A stretch of 64,000 nucleotides of DNA from Chrysomallon squamiferum (taxonomy: Eukaryota; Mollusca; Gastropoda; Neomphalida; Peltospiridae), in contig CM022665.1 in NCBI GenBank assembly GCA_012295275.1, positions 33,226,022 through 33,290,021 on the forward strand, read 5' to 3'. A program made the translations under genes and the position numbers. Of the stretch, positions 44,740 to 59,321 are shown one piece after another. The notes under the pieces were generated by a model. The model worked only from the letters and a program-made list of their open reading frames with translations. It was not told the origin of the DNA and did no database searches. Position 1 is the stretch's first letter; every line of letters begins with the position of its first letter.

Positions 44740-47735
44740 ATTTTGTATCAGTTACTTTCTTAAACAAAATAACTATATTTTAAAAAATAATGATTACTGG
44801 AAGCTAATCTAACAACAACAACGTATATTAATTTCTGTCATGCTAAATGGAATATATCACCTTTTATTTAGGATATTAAAGTTCCAAGTTGAGGTTATTG
44901 TAAGATAAGAGTGAAAGTAACATTCGCCTGATATCCGGAAAGAACAGTATAAAGAAAGAAACGGAGAGAACAAAAAAAAAAATCATCATAATAATAAATA
45001 AATAAATAAAAGATAGCCACAGGGTCCGACTTTGATGACAAAATAATAAAATATATAATTACAATTTATTTATTAATTAAACAAGCAAAATACGAAGGCT
45101 TTAAGCCGCAGTCTCACTATATAGGAATTCTGCTCGAGTACGTACGTAAAAATAATTTTATAACCTTTTCTTTCTGGATTTTAAATTTTTCATAACAAGC
45201 TACATCCATTCATTGAATACATAATGCTGGTTATTTAAATGCTTAATGTGTAAGATTGTTAACAATACTGTTTAGTGAGGAAACATGGAAGTAAAATTTT
45301 TCATCGGTGATAAGAGACGACCGAAGGTCCTAGCAGTTAGTTTTTTAGTGGAGTGAAAGTCTGGTTCATTATAACAACAACAACAACAGCAACAGCAACA
45401 ACAAAAATTAAATCTGGCTAGCTATCTGCACAACTCACTCTAAACATACATGTTTACATGAACTCAAGCTCGACTGATTTTCAGTTAAAATCACTGGCTA
45501 TTTACGAATCGAATTTAAATAAAAGAAAAAAAACCCCAAAAAACATTAACCGATATAATTAGTTTAACCATTAAATTATTATTGCATATAACTTCTGTTT
45601 TAATACAAATTCCAAAAATAAATTATTTTATTTCTTTTAACAGATAGACTCAAATATCTTTAAATATATAGGTATTCCAAAATCACTTTTTTAAATGATG
45701 ATGATGATGATACTTCTACTACTACTACTACTACTATTAAATATAATAATAATAATAAAATACATAAAAGAATACATAATTTATGCTACAAGCCACCTAT
45801 GAAACCAGGCATTTCATGTAAATTTATAACCAGCACTGTGTATTCAGTGAATGGATGTAGCTTATAAAGACATTTTGTAGTACATGTTACACTTTGTTAT
45901 TAGGTAAGATGGTTGGGAAAAATAAAAATAAAAGAGAATAAAAATAGCTGAACTTGTAAGTGTGAGAAATCTACAAAAGCTGTTTCTTCCTAAAATTAAA
46001 AGTATACTATTATAATTACTTTTCTTTTAAATAAATAATAAAATAATCATAATCATAATTATAAATAAAACAATAACAGACTTCTATATTTACCTTCTTA
46101 AATGTTAATAACATTTTTATGCCTTAAACTTCTGAGACTGTAATGTGATGTATACCTCGAAGAACAAAGACAATGACGTAAGATGGAAATGCATTTAAGC
46201 ATTGTGACGTATTCTTGAATGAATGAATAAATGAATGTTTAAGATATTATATAAGAATTTATAATTGTTTTCTTTTTAATCTAAAAAACAAGATTTCGTT
46301 TTTGGTTTGTTCTGATTTTACAGCTGTAGAATCTTTAATAATTATTATGCTTCATATTAATTAAATACAATTTTTATGAACGTGGGTCGCTTCATCCTCC
46401 TTTAATATTTATACTTTAAGATTTTTATTTTCAGTGGTTACCTATTATTAAAGCCCTTTGACTTGATACCCCATCTTGGTTTCTGTTCCTAGGACATGAT
46501 AATTAATTATTTTATTCGACACCATTTCCCCCTTTATACTGAGGTGGTTGATCTTTCTTCAAGATATATGAATGAGGCAAATGTATATGATAAGTGCGGA
46601 CACGACACTGACAATTTCATCATTTCTGCACCACCTGTGGGGCTTCCTCCCATTTAGTTGAATTCCCAATTATTGGTCAAACCCACAAAACAACAACAGG
46701 TAGGGTTCAGTAGTCCTACTCATAGTTACCGTATCCTCCCATCTGTTTCACATACCATTTGTTACATACCTTATAACAACTCAGGTCACAGCTGAGTGAA
46801 CTTACTAGTGAAATCAAAACTGAAATCAACAAAGTTCAAACAAAGCAGCCGCAACCGGTTTGACAATTTATTTCCAGTGTCACTGAACCCAGTAAAACTT
46901 TCGGTCTAAGACAAACACATTATCATGTAACCGCTCAGCAAATCAAACCAAGAATTTCGTTAATCTGATTTAATGTTTCTGAATGTGAAATCAAAACCAT
47001 GTTGTGTGCCTAACAATCGTAGAGAAAACGTGTTTAGATATTTTACCACAATAAAAATTTAATAAAAAATTATATAAAAAAAATATATTAATGTGTACTA
47101 GAAGATATTTTCCCGAGTTATTAAGAATGCCTGTTATTTTTTTATTCTTTTTTTTTTTTTTTGGTAATTATTATTTCTATTTAGTAATTGAATTAAATGA
47201 AAAGCACTTGGTCTGTGTTGAATATTCCACTAACATTACAGTTTGCTTCGTTAGTCCCTAGGCTGACTGTAGTAACTGGGATGTATAACAAATGGGAAAC
47301 AACCGTTATTGCAATGAACTATTCCAGATTAATTAGAAACCAATTATTGTGGTCTTTAATTTATTAAATAACAAGGGCTCCATCTAAAAATGTTTATTAG
47401 AAGATAATATAATGATTTATTATCCTAAAAACAAATGTTACTGCATCACGGATTTAGCACTCACTGGAGAACGAAAAGCACAAATATTGAATGAAACATG
47501 AATAATATGTTGTAACAAGAAGATATTTTACAGCAAACGTTAACAATAATTTAAAAAGTAAACGCTAATTAGAACAAAAGATGATAATGACTCATATCAT
47601 GGGTATAAGTAGTTGTCTGGGTTTTAGAAAACCATGCAAAAAGCAAAACATTTTTTCAACATTTTAAAACATGACCAATGGCGTCCAGTTCGTTAACTAC
47701 ACAGGTAACAAGAAAGTGTTTACGTAATAGGCAAA
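44740..47735. other. no gene seen; scattered repeat-like pieces
   Basis: A phrase at about 45295-45345 ('agagacgaccgaaggtcctagcagttag') and a GC-richer block at about 46520-46950 ('ccacctgtggggcttcctcccattt') look like interspersed repeat sequence. The latter has a plus-strand frame with coiled-coil-like composition but too many stops. ATG and CTA triplet repeats lie at about 45693-45735. I cannot assign families. Confidence 0.35.
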
Positions 47736-47739
47736 TACT

Positions 47740-48055
47740 TGTATTTTGACAAACTGGCATTTCTATCATAGGAGGACAGCCAATCTCCCAGGACTACTGG
47801 CTTGAGATATTGAAGCTTGTCTGAAGCTGAACCATTCCATACATTCTGCCAAGTTGAAATGATATAGTGACTGATGTTTAAAATGAAGTATAAGGTACAC
47901 CGACCTTTCCACATGGCAAACTCAAAGAAGATTTGACAGCAGTCTGCCTTTTAATTAGCCATTATGCCAATATGGATGGATATCAAACCAAAACAAAATT
48001 GTTATTGGCAGACTTTAAAAAGACATACTTTCGTATCGCCATCCCAATTTAGGAC

Positions 48056-48057
<2 letters not shown>
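47740..48057 (-). mobile_element. 3' UTR fragment of the same I-clade LINE family
   Basis: It aligns by eye with 28080-28390 of the LINE. Paired phrases are 'ggaggacagccaatctcccaggac' with 'ggaggaatgtcagtgtcccaggaat', 'ggtacaccgacctt' with 'agcacaccaacctt', and 'ttggcagactttaaaaagacatactttcgtat' with 'ttggcattaaataaaaagacgcactttcttat'. The spacing and orientation are the same. It ends at an (AAT)n run instead of the rest of the element, so it is a truncated second copy. Confidence 0.6.
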
Positions 48058-48120
<63 letters not shown>

Positions 48121-48122
48121 TA
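48057..48122. repeat. (AAT)n microsatellite
   Basis: About 21 AAT units directly abut the LINE 3' UTR fragment. The poly-Tyr frame across it is an artefact. Confidence 0.95.
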
Positions 48123-50035
48123 AATAAGTAAATAAATACATAAATAAAAAAATTATGAAAATCTTTATATACATCATGACTAACAAGTGTCAAACATGAG
48201 TCCACTTTTTTAAGACGTATTTATTTAAAAATGTTGAAGTAGATTTCATCGCGATTTGCAACGTGAAACAAAACAAGGTTTATTCTAAATTGAATTTTTA
48301 TTTTTTTGGCGAGGGGTTTGTGATGGTGGTATTTATTCATTCATTTGTTATTGTTACCGTTTACTTTCTTCTCATTATTTTCATTAAAGCACACAAAACA
48401 TAACATTAAACTAATAACAATAATAAATTAATTAATTAACCAAATCATTTAAGAAAAAATGTATATGTATCCTTTGTTATATAAATGAGTAGGCTATGGA
48501 GGTCACTTGGCGGCCACTTGAGATAACCGCAGTACGACACGTGCAGTCGGAATGTAAAAACATTTATCAGCGATCTGGAAACTGGTCAATGTAAAGGAAC
48601 GTAACATGAAATATTAAATTATTTTAAATACACATTTCCGTCGTATTTTATAATTTATAATGTTTACTAACTTATGTCATTCTTCTCAGAATGTTCAGGG
48701 AATTATGAAAAACTAAATTTGTAGCTTGGAAACAAGCTACAGATAAGCAAATCCTATAATTTTCAAACTTGATCACAAAATATTAAAAATAATAAAAATA
48801 AAAATAAACGAAATGTGTTTTATTGCAAACTTTTGGGGGGCGAATAAATTCGGTGTATAAAATAAATTTTTGTTATATTTAAAAGAATACTGATATTAAA
48901 TTTCATTAGTTGTTGTTTTTATATCAAATAAATCTGAGAAAAAGAGGTTCTACATTCATGTACAATCAGGAGGGGGGAAAAGGGGAAAAAAAGAAAAAAG
49001 AAAAAAAAATGTATATAACCTATAAATGTAATAAAATAAAAGCTAAGAGTTAAGTACTTAAACATGGATAAAAATTTTGTAATTTTTCCCTCTGCATATA
49101 ATGGTCGAGATGGTTGGCTGGTGAAGCCCGGAAGCCAACTTCTGTCAAGACATTCTGAAAAAAAAGTCAGTATCAAAACCATGCAGAATTTCTCTTAAAA
49201 ACACATGTGAACCGCTGCAGATTGAAAAGGGTGCAGTCCTTATAAAAGATGAATAGTGCTGAACGCAGGAACTTTGGAACTAGACTTTTTGTGGATAGCG
49301 GCACATGTAGTTGCTGATACTGATTTATAAACTCCTGGTATCGGCTTATGTTTATAATAATTACAGATACAGATTCCTCTAGAATTCTCTTTCCAGCAAC
49401 ACGTTATGAAGATCTACCCTTGGATTGCTGAAATATTGCACTTTAAAGATTTGCGACCACACCCATTTTGACCAAAAAATGTCACTTTTCGAAGCACCGT
49501 AATTCCAAAAGTATTGCTCCCATGAAGGTAAAAGTTCATTTGTAGCATTTTATCAAAATCTGAATCGGTTCGATTACAGCTACTAAGTGCATTGACACAA
49601 AATGATCTAAAATTATATTCAGCATTTTTGTTTACAAAAAAAAATAAACCCTCTTGAGTATTAATAAATAACTAATTTTGCACAGATAGTAATTAACATT
49701 AAATTTAAAATAAAAATAAAGGCCAAATTATATTTAATTAAACCGATTGAAAAAATAGAATTAATGCTTCCTTGCAATATGTTTTAAAAATTATCTGTAA
49801 CGAAACTGGCCGAGTTATTCCGAATTACTTTTACTAACAGGAAAGCCAGGAAATACATTATGACTTGCATTGCTCGTTTCAACCCACATTCCGCTTAAAG
49901 TTAATTTAATCTTAGTACCTGCAACACGTTTCACCAGCCAGTCGATTTAAATTGAGTTATTTAACTAGATACACCCAAAATTTCATCTTAGGACAGTAAA
50001 TGACATTTCTTTTCTGGGTTACGATTCTTTTTTAC

Positions 50036-50074
<39 letters not shown>

Positions 50075-51423
50075 TTTCCGTTTTTGTGAGGGGGTGTCAA
50101 ATGACCAAGCTCAGCTCAATTTCAGGACAACTAGCCTATTGTAACAGAGCAGCGTGCTTATAGATTTAAGTATATTTCAGTTTGTATTTCTCACAAGAAT
50201 TATCAGGGCATAAAAGTGTGGATTTTCCCCATTTCCACATGCAAATCTTTGTCGATATCTGACAACTTTCGACACATGCTAATTTATCAAGTACTCACGA
50301 AACATCCCCCTTTTTTTCTTTTTATTGAAAATATATACAATTACTCACCAGGATGAATTGAAATACAAACTAAAACCGAAAAAGGTCAAAATCTGCAACA
50401 CAGTGATCACAAATTACCTCCCTTGAAATCACTAACATCAACTTTCCCGAACAAAATGAGTAATTTATATCTACAGCTAAAAAAAAAAAAAAAAAAAAAA
50501 AAAAACATACTAATGCCACGTGTATCATTTGTTCTATTATTATTCAACGTATGTCTCTTAATAAACGTTTGTCACTTTTTGTTTCCTCAACAAACCAGTC
50601 CCATCCATTTGCTTAGTGAGAGGATTAAAATGATCTTTATGTTCATTAGAAACTGCAGAAATTGCTCTTTTCAGCTAGTGTGCTTGATCGAGGATATGTT
50701 TCACTAAAAGTTTGAGAATTTTCTGTAAAGCAATTTTTCAGCCGATTCAGCCTTTGCAGGGAGATGGGTAGAGTGGCTCCTGCAAACTGATGAAAGGTTG
50801 CATGGTTCATGCATAATTATTGGTTAAAGCAATTATATCAAATGCTATGGCAGGGCCTGTGTAAGGGCATTAAAAAACTTCTCCTAAATGAGTAGGCCTA
50901 GACGCCTAGAATTTAAAACATACATTCAATCATAAAATTTAGCTGATTTAAGCTATATTTATTTTATTTAACTACACTCAAGGTAGCATTAACAGTACTG
51001 ATTTGACATTTGTTAACTATCAACTTAATGATAATAATTTGTATAGTAAGTGAAAACAATCTGTTATGAAAATTAATTGTCTTGTAAATTTTATAACAGA
51101 TTTTATGTCATATCAGGTATATATGCATAAAATCTGTTCTAAAATCTGTATAACATGAAAGTTTGGTCATTTGTACAATAATGTTCATTAGATATTTTTC
51201 ATTTTTTATAATATGAATACTCATTTTAAAATGTTTGGTTATAATGAAAAAAAATAATAATTAAAGAAAAAAAAAACATATCTTTTATGTTTTTCCATTT
51301 AATTCAATTTTACACATTTTTCTTTGTCATAGAATCAAAAGAACAACAACCAGTAAGTCTGTGAAATTGATGTCAAGAAAATCACACATTATTAATTATT
51401 CCAAAGCAAATTACAAATTCTGA
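48123..51423. other. downstream of MRPS35; no gene seen
   Basis: It contains two long poly-A runs (50038-50071 and 50479-50504), short A-rich tracts, and at about 49455-49505 a reverse-complement copy of a phrase also present at 57483-57540 and 60485-60540 ('acatttttggtcaaaatgggtgtggtc'-like), marking a dispersed repeat family. No exon is recognised. Confidence 0.4.
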
Positions 51424-51429
51424 TTTATT
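51424..51429 (-). terminator. AATAAA only 4 nt beyond the MRPS35 stop codon
   Basis: On the minus strand the stop TAG (51436-51434) is followed by AGTT and then AATAAA (51429-51424). If used, the 3' UTR would be only about 20-30 nt. No other canonical signal is as close. Confidence 0.5.
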
Positions 51430-51433
51430 AACT

Positions 51434-54400
51434 CTAAAGATTCAGCATCTTCAAGATAGAACCTTTATATTTGTCTAAGATGTCATCAGTCTCGCCTTTA
51501 TTGTAGATATCAGACACTGCATTCTTGTAATTTTCAACATAATCAAGTTTTAAAATATTTTCCTCAGATGTCTTTTCAGGAATATGAGGAATTTTATGCT
51601 GCAAAAGATATTAACATTTTTTAATGAACAAGTCAAACTTATGAAAAGACACATACACTGGAGTCAGTTTAATAAAATCTATAATAATAATAATAATAAT
51701 ATCAAATTCACAAGGGACCTGTGTTTGGATAGTCATTGGTTTCAGCTCAAAATCTGGATCTCCATAACTGATAGATCAAATGCATTCAAATTTTGCAAAT
51801 ACATGTATATAGTTAAAATGCATGTGCATAATTTTTGTTGCAACTTCCAGTTGATTACTGAGAAACCCAAAGAAATCTTAAATAAACTTACTCCATCAGT
51901 CACTTTTATCTTCTGTAAGAGTTCAACAACATTGTTTTTAGATTCGTTTCTCTCAAAGATGTATTTTTCCATGTCTGCTTCAGTTTTTTCATCTTCCCAT
52001 GGTTCTGTTTTCTGTCATATAAATTGTTATTACTTCTTAAAATTGAATTTTGATTATTAAATTTTACAGCTATACATTAGGTTTTAACTAAGGCCCATTA
52101 TATGCTGGGTCTTTTATAATAATCATGCAATGGAATAATAAACTTTTATTAGACTAATACAATTTTTACTTATTTCACAACACGTATATTTCATGAATAT
52201 TGTGATTGTGTTAAAAAAGAACACTTACACTTGATTCATGAACAAGTACTGTGAGAAGGTATACCACATAGTCAAAGTTCTGCTTTTTGAGGGGACATCT
52301 AAATAAAAAATATAATCTTTATTAACAGAAAACAACTTACTAAAACAATTGTACAAGTAAATCAGGTATGCAAGAAAACTATTTATGATGTTTGTAAATG
52401 TCTTATTCACTTTTAAATATGGCCTTATTATTTCTTAAAATAATTCAATTACTATTTTTATGTTTCTGTATCATGAGAATTAAAAAAAAAAAAAAAAACA
52501 GAAAAAAAAAACAAAAAACTTTAAAACTACCTGTCTGATGTGATGGTAACTTCATCAGTTTCTTTATTGTATCTATTTCCAACCAATCTAATCAGTTTGT
52601 CTTTGGCGTGGTAATCTAAACCAAGACTGCACAATCTGACCTGTAGTAACAAGTGTTCTTTCAAAATCACAAACAAAATGATACACGAATTGCAAGTTAA
52701 AAGATTTATATATAATCTAGTAAAATAAAAAAAAGATGAACAGGATTATGCAATAAATTTTAGACTATCTGTATCTCAATTTTCATTGTTACTATTACCA
52801 GACAAATGGAAGACTAAAATACTGACTTTATTATTTGAATTTTAGAAAATGATGACATACCAACTTATCCCATAAGTACTGCCTGACGATATAACAAATA
52901 ATCATTTTTGTTTTTGATTAGTGGTTTAACTGTTGAAGAACTAGTACAGAAACTTTATTCAACTCATTTGACAGTTCATCATCACCTGTAGCAATATTGA
53001 AAGGTATGGAAAAGGGATACAGTAGACATTTTCACTTCTCTGTCCTCTTGTGATTTTAGTTCACCAATTTAGGACAAGTAACGCAAGATGAAATACAGGT
53101 ATTTTATAAGAAAATTAACAGCCAAGGAGGGCTTAGTGCAGGTGAATTGGTTGTACAGCACAGACTGAAATGTATCTCAAATCAGAACTGCCAATCAGTT
53201 TAACAATCACAGCAGATATTTTCAGCAGTTACAGAGAGCTTGAATATTACATTAAACATTTCAGATCTAACAAGATGTTCAACTGTGTTATGCCTGAATG
53301 GTTTACCCTCACTTTGCCGGACGCCTGAACAGATTAATGGTAACAGTCCATTGCATGGGATGTTACAGTCTGTTCCACTAAATACAGGTTGTAATCACTT
53401 TATACTTTCCTGATCTAACCTTATCTCTCGATCACAGCTCACATGAAAACTGTTCAAATGAGTAACCTTAACTACAGTTGTATCATGATAACACATACAC
53501 ATTCATGTTTATGCGAGTGAGTAATGTTAAACAAAAGTATATATATATATATATACACCATGTACTCTGGCAGTACCAATTCTTGCAGGATGGCAAATGC
53601 ACAGGTCAATCTGAAATTCATTCTGAATTCACGTGGTGGGTGTAGTTTAGTGTATCAGGGACATAGGTTCACAATCAAGAGTAGTAAAAGAGATGCTGTT
53701 CATTAGAAGTGTTGCAAAGTCAGTTGTCTATCTATTATTAATGCTTCGAGAGATTTAATTATGAGCTACTGAAATCTTCACAGCCATGAATGTGAAAAAT
53801 GAACAAATATTATGAATGACTATAATTTTAACTATGTGAATGATGAATTATTGCCACATGCAATAAAATGAATGATGAAGTGATTGAACGATTTATTGCA
53901 TTAGACTATACCATAATCACCTATTGTACTAGGGATTAGCGTGCACTAGTGATTTCTATATAAGAACAATAGTGTCCGGCAAAGTGGAGACACCCCACCT
54001 GAACTCATACTGCACATTTGTGAATAATTAGTGGGAGACCATATACCAATCAAGTCTATGATTTTTCATTTAATCCATGGTTTCACATATGCAACAATTG
54101 GTAGGATTTGTTGGATCTATCCTAGGCTTTGAAATGGGCATGATAAATGCTTCACTCCAATATGAAGAAAAGTCATCAGAAATCCATGTTTATTTCAAAT
54201 GTTTAGAAAAAGGAAGTGAGAAGAATTGGTCAATGGCAATGTACTCAGTTGCAGACATTAAAGCATTTTAAATATTTTTTCTGAACCTGAATTTGGACAT
54301 TACATATGGGATTACCTAATAATACTCATTTGAAGCATACATAAAACTTTTCATTCTCTCAAATTCCTATCTATATGGTATGTTCCCAAAATTGGCAGTC

Positions 54401-57400
54401 ACCAGATTAGGTAAGTGGTGAGGTGTTCTAATCCGCTTCCAGAAATGGGAAAACTGGTGCGAGCAATTAAGGCCAATTTAGATGCATGGGTGAGACGGAA
54501 TAGAGACTGCAGGAAAATTAATGTTTGGAGACATGAAATTAATGTTATATCTCAGTAAAATTTGGAGGTTAACGAGATCAATTAAGAGATGTATGAAGCC
54601 AGAGTAGAGGTTGCAAGGAAATTAATGTTATAATGTAAGATTAGGAGACTGGAAATACTACCTACATAAATACTGTACAGTCATGATGTTTGATCATGGA
54701 GATGTTTGTATTCGGTCAGGAGAGGTAGAGACCACATCCATTCCTCGGATGAGAGTGCAGTTGCTGTCCACCTACTGACCAACACCATGCGGAAGCCAGC
54801 ACGGGAGGAGCTGACCAGTATCCCAAAGATATATGCAAAGCAGAGGAAGAAGTTGTTGATTGGGTATGGAGACATCACACCACAGGACATAGCTTCCAAG
54901 TTAAGTATGTTTGAGGGCATCAAATCCAGCATGTACCGACAGAGAGCGAAAAAGGTCCTGCAAACTCCAAAAGCTGCCATGGATGTACACCTGGAGTTGG
55001 GATCAGATTTTGTCCTTGTGGATGGCGTGCAGATGGAGAGTAGAATCATCATGTTTGGTACTGATGCTGACTTTAGGAGACTTTTTGAGTCTGAGACTAC
55101 ATCAGTGGATGGTACATTCAAGATCTGTCCAAAGATCTTTTACCAGCTGTATGTGATTCATTCTCACCTGACCCATGTACGTGTGCCTTCTGTCTGTTAC
55201 CGGACAAGAAGGGATCAACATAATGGTGAACTTGCTTAAGGCGAAAGCTACTGGGATGAACTTGACATTTGAACCTAAAATGTGATCGTGGATTTTGAAA
55301 TCGCAGTGCACAATGTGATTTGTGATTTACATGCCATCTAGACATCTGAAGGGATGCCTATTCCACTTTGGCCAAGCCCTGTTTCGGAATCTTCAAGGAT
55401 TGGGCCTCTCCCCTGCTTACAGGTCCAGTGAGGAAGTACGCAAATGGTTCCGTATGTTTGTTGGACTAGCATTCCTTCCAGTGCCTCCTGATGTGGATGG
55501 ATATGACCTTGTAGTGACCCACACATCGGATCTGTCAGTGTGCTTTCAGTTCAATAAGTACTTTCCTGAGACATGGATTAATGGCAACTTTCCTCTAACC
55601 ATTTGGAATCACCATCAGGAGTGACACCCCTAGGATGAACAACAACTGTGATGGTTACAACAGCAGGTTGGCCAAGAGAGCAGTGAAATCATACCTGAAC
55701 ATATACGAGCTGATTCTCCTGTTCAGGTCAGAGAATACCAACAAGGAAGCCCATCTGCTGCAGCTGGAAGACTCGCCACACTGAAGAAGACAAGCACAAG
55801 CTCTTCCAGCTGGGATTGGAGTACGTCACGTGTACCCAGGACCGGGCTTCCGACTTGTCAGCTTGCAGTGGAGTGCTTTCTGGGATATTTCATGTGTAAT
55901 GTGTGCCTGAATGTGCTTTCAAATTGTGGACAAAATACTGTTTAACAAAAGTACATCAGTTAAGGTGACAGAACACCAATTACTAAGGGAGAGCAATAAA
56001 CTGCCAGAAATGGAACAACTGGCATGTCCAATTAAGATGTGTCATAATCTCATTGCCAGATTCGGGAATAAATCATCTATATTAAAGGAAAAATCCATCT
56101 ACCAGACAATATTTCATAATACATACAACTTTATCTTCAATTTAATAAATATGAAAATAACTAATCTTTAATATTCATTTATTTAGTACTAATTGTGAAT
56201 ATAAATAAATACCTTAAGAGATACAGTCCTAGCTCTCAGATCTTGAACAGATGGACTGTTGAAAAGATAGTCACTGGAAATTACCTCCAGAGGAAAATGT
56301 TGGTTACACCTAGCATCAGTTTCAAAGCCTTTAGGCCATGGGGTGCAAAATTCTGTTAATACAATTTACATTCATTTCGTAAGTCATTTTGTCAGAGCTA
56401 ATTCAAATTATTCTGAATGTTTTATAATAAAATAATTGGTGATGTAATTACTTTTCACAACATCACACCTTAATTCACTAAGAATAAATTCAAAGCATTC
56501 TCTTTTTGATAATGACACTGACATTATTATGTAAGTGAATATCAAAAATAAAATTACTTACTTTATTAAGAACATTAGAAAAACATTAGAAAAAATGTCA
56601 TACCATCTAAAAGGTTCAAATTCACAGATATTAACATAATGATATCCATATAACAAAAAGATGATGCTTCAAGCTTTCTGGGGATGCCTGGTTTATCAGA
56701 GATAATCTCAAAATCATCTAAACAAACCCACGAAAATCTCCCATTTTCCCATGTTTTTAAGGCAGTTGAGTTAATGACTCTTTATACCGTTACAGAAATC
56801 ATTTATTTTTATTTAAATGCAATCAACTGTGGAAATCAATAAAAAGAACTGTAAAGAACTGTTTACAGGGAAAAATCTCAAAATTAATAGATTTGCCATT
56901 TTTTCATAAAAAAAAAAGCATTTACTCAAAGTGAGTTTTGCTGACTTCTGATGCATTTTTGAAATTCTGACACAGTATATAGTAACTAAACAAAATATAC
57001 TGAATATCATTACATACAGCATTAAAAAGCAAAAATATAAATATAGAACAAAACTGTTCAAGATCCAGTAACAAACCTTTGATAGTGCTGCAATGTTTCT
57101 TGACATGATTTGGTGTCAAATGAAGAAAGTTGGGAATTTTCATCAATTCTGCATTTGCATACTTTTCTGGAATAACACCTTTATTTTCTTTCAGATTCTG
57201 TATTTAAAATAAAACAACAACAACAATAATAATAATAATAAATCAAATAATTTTGAAATTAATATTAAACATTTTTCATTGAAATGTTGTGGACAATTAC
57301 ATTTTTCAGTGCATTTTGTTTTGCAAAAAATTTCCCTGGAATATGAAATGTACAATTACATATTTACTATTAATTCTTTAAAGAGTCATTTTACTCTAAA

Positions 57401-59287
57401 TCACACAGCAAAATGTATAGCTGTAACCTGACTCAATTAGATTTTCATAAAAATTGACTTGGACATCAAATCAAATTGGAAACATGATGAAAATTTGATA
57501 TTTCTTGGTCAAAATAGGCTTGACCACCATCTTTAGACCCAAGTGGGCCAATCTACATAATGCTTGTGTTGATAGAAAGAAAATGGGACCATTTTAAGGG
57601 TTTATAACCTTTTGAGATTGAATATGGCCATGTGGTTCATATAGCCTTTAGTCAGAATTTTAGCACAGGATATTAGTACCAACATATAAAAAAAAATCTA
57701 GACATGTAAAATTCATTATTAGATATTAGGATATACAGTCAAACGTCTTTATAAAGTCCCCTGGTACATCACTATCCCAACATAACACCCCAAAATATTT
57801 GAGCATTATCCATCTGCATTAAATGTACATACATTTACATTGTTTTATTAGCAATGGTTTCTGCCATCCACCAACATTTCAGGCGATGCACTAATGCAAA
57901 CATATAATAAAAATTACCTGATAAACTGCCATTAGCTATTTTGTCTGTGATCATCTAGACCAGAGTCACCAACACTGTAACTGTGGGCACCAGGTCACTC
58001 CCAAGAACCACATGAGTCACCCGCAGGTCAATAGAATTAAAGGTTGAATACTGATATTATCTATATCCAACCTTGTTAAGTCACTGGTGATAATTATTGC
58101 GAGAATCATTAACGTGATCGGTGTCTTCCCATAGACAGGTATCATTAATAATAATATATAACTAAACAAATTTGTTATTTCAGAAGAGTGTAACAAACAG
58201 ATAGCCTTTTGTATGACTCAGTACCTATGAAGTAGCTCTCATGTTTAAAATGGTTGGTAACCCCTGATCTATACTATAAATCACTGGTTTTCAACTTTTT
58301 TCATACAGCAACCCCTTACGAGCAACTCAATGTGACTGATGACCCACTTTAAAATTTTTGATTCAAAAATATCTAGGGTTACCATATTCTCATCAAGCAA
58401 AGACAGTACAAAAGGAATCTATATTCACTAGGATGGGTCCCAAACCTATTTAAACGTTTTTATTTGTTCCTCCTTCCAAGTCAAGCTGAGAAAAGCTAAA
58501 ACATACCCTCGCTCAAGAATGATCTCGAGACCCCCAGGAAAAAGGCTGGCAACCCCCAGGTTGAAAGCCTATGCTATAAATTATTAAGCAAACCAAGTTT
58601 CATTTTTGGCATATTTCATGAATAAAAACTGAATTATTTTCAAAAACTTCAGAGGAAATCAACTTGGCATGGCATGACTTTACTGAAAATACTTTAGAGT
58701 GGTACCTTTGGTATTATAAAAATATTGCATTTAGCTTATGACATATTGGTAATTACAAATAGAGGGTTTCTTATACCTTCTAACAGTTCAATTATCTTGA
58801 AACATTAAGACCTCTTCATCAAAAATTGCATTTACTTTATTCATTTTATAAATAAAAATATTATGTAAGAAATACACCTTATGTTTTTATCACAAAACAG
58901 CATGTGGTCTCATGCTGATTCCCAGATATTAGTGACTTCAAACATTTATTGTGCAGTTCTTCACGAAAAATGTCAAATTTCAAAGTGCTGCATTTCCAGA
59001 CGTACTTGTTTAATGAAGGTACAATTTTATATTTAGGTGTTTAAGGCCAAAACAAAACTGTATACCAACAAGTATCAAAACTGGAATTGTGGGATTATAT
59101 GCATATAGTGAATTGGCATGGAATGATTTTATATTTCACCTCTACATATCCCTGTCTAACGGGAAAAGGCACTACACTCCACTTAAATGTCTGAGCGGCT
59201 GGCCACACAGTTGTCCAGTCTTGTTCTGGCTTCATCAGTTTATAACGAGGAGGAAGTGCCTGCAAATAAATAATAAAATTTATATAA

Positions 59288-59321
<34 letters not shown>

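Larger units (their letters stand above)
57736..59000 (+). mobile_element. pogo-type MITE, copy R2, interrupted by two hAT MITEs
   Basis: The left end is CAGTCAAACGTCTTTATAAAG preceded by TA (57734-57735). Internal sequence parallels copy R1 at 37010-37746, but is split at 'gatcat' by the elements at 57961-58573 and resumes as 'aagcaaaccaagtttcattttt...catgaataaa'. Homology is still visible at 'gctgattcccagatattagtgacttcaaa' (58915-58943). The right end is not clear. It lies in an MRPS35 intron. Confidence 0.55.

Noticed and set aside
51584-52060. 158-codon plus-strand open frame
   Set aside because: It is antisense to MRPS35 exons 52011-51892 and 51598-51434 and the intron between them.
54681-55121. 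146-codon minus-strand open frame
   Set aside because: It is antisense to the MULE transposase, whose plus-strand motifs are recognisable.
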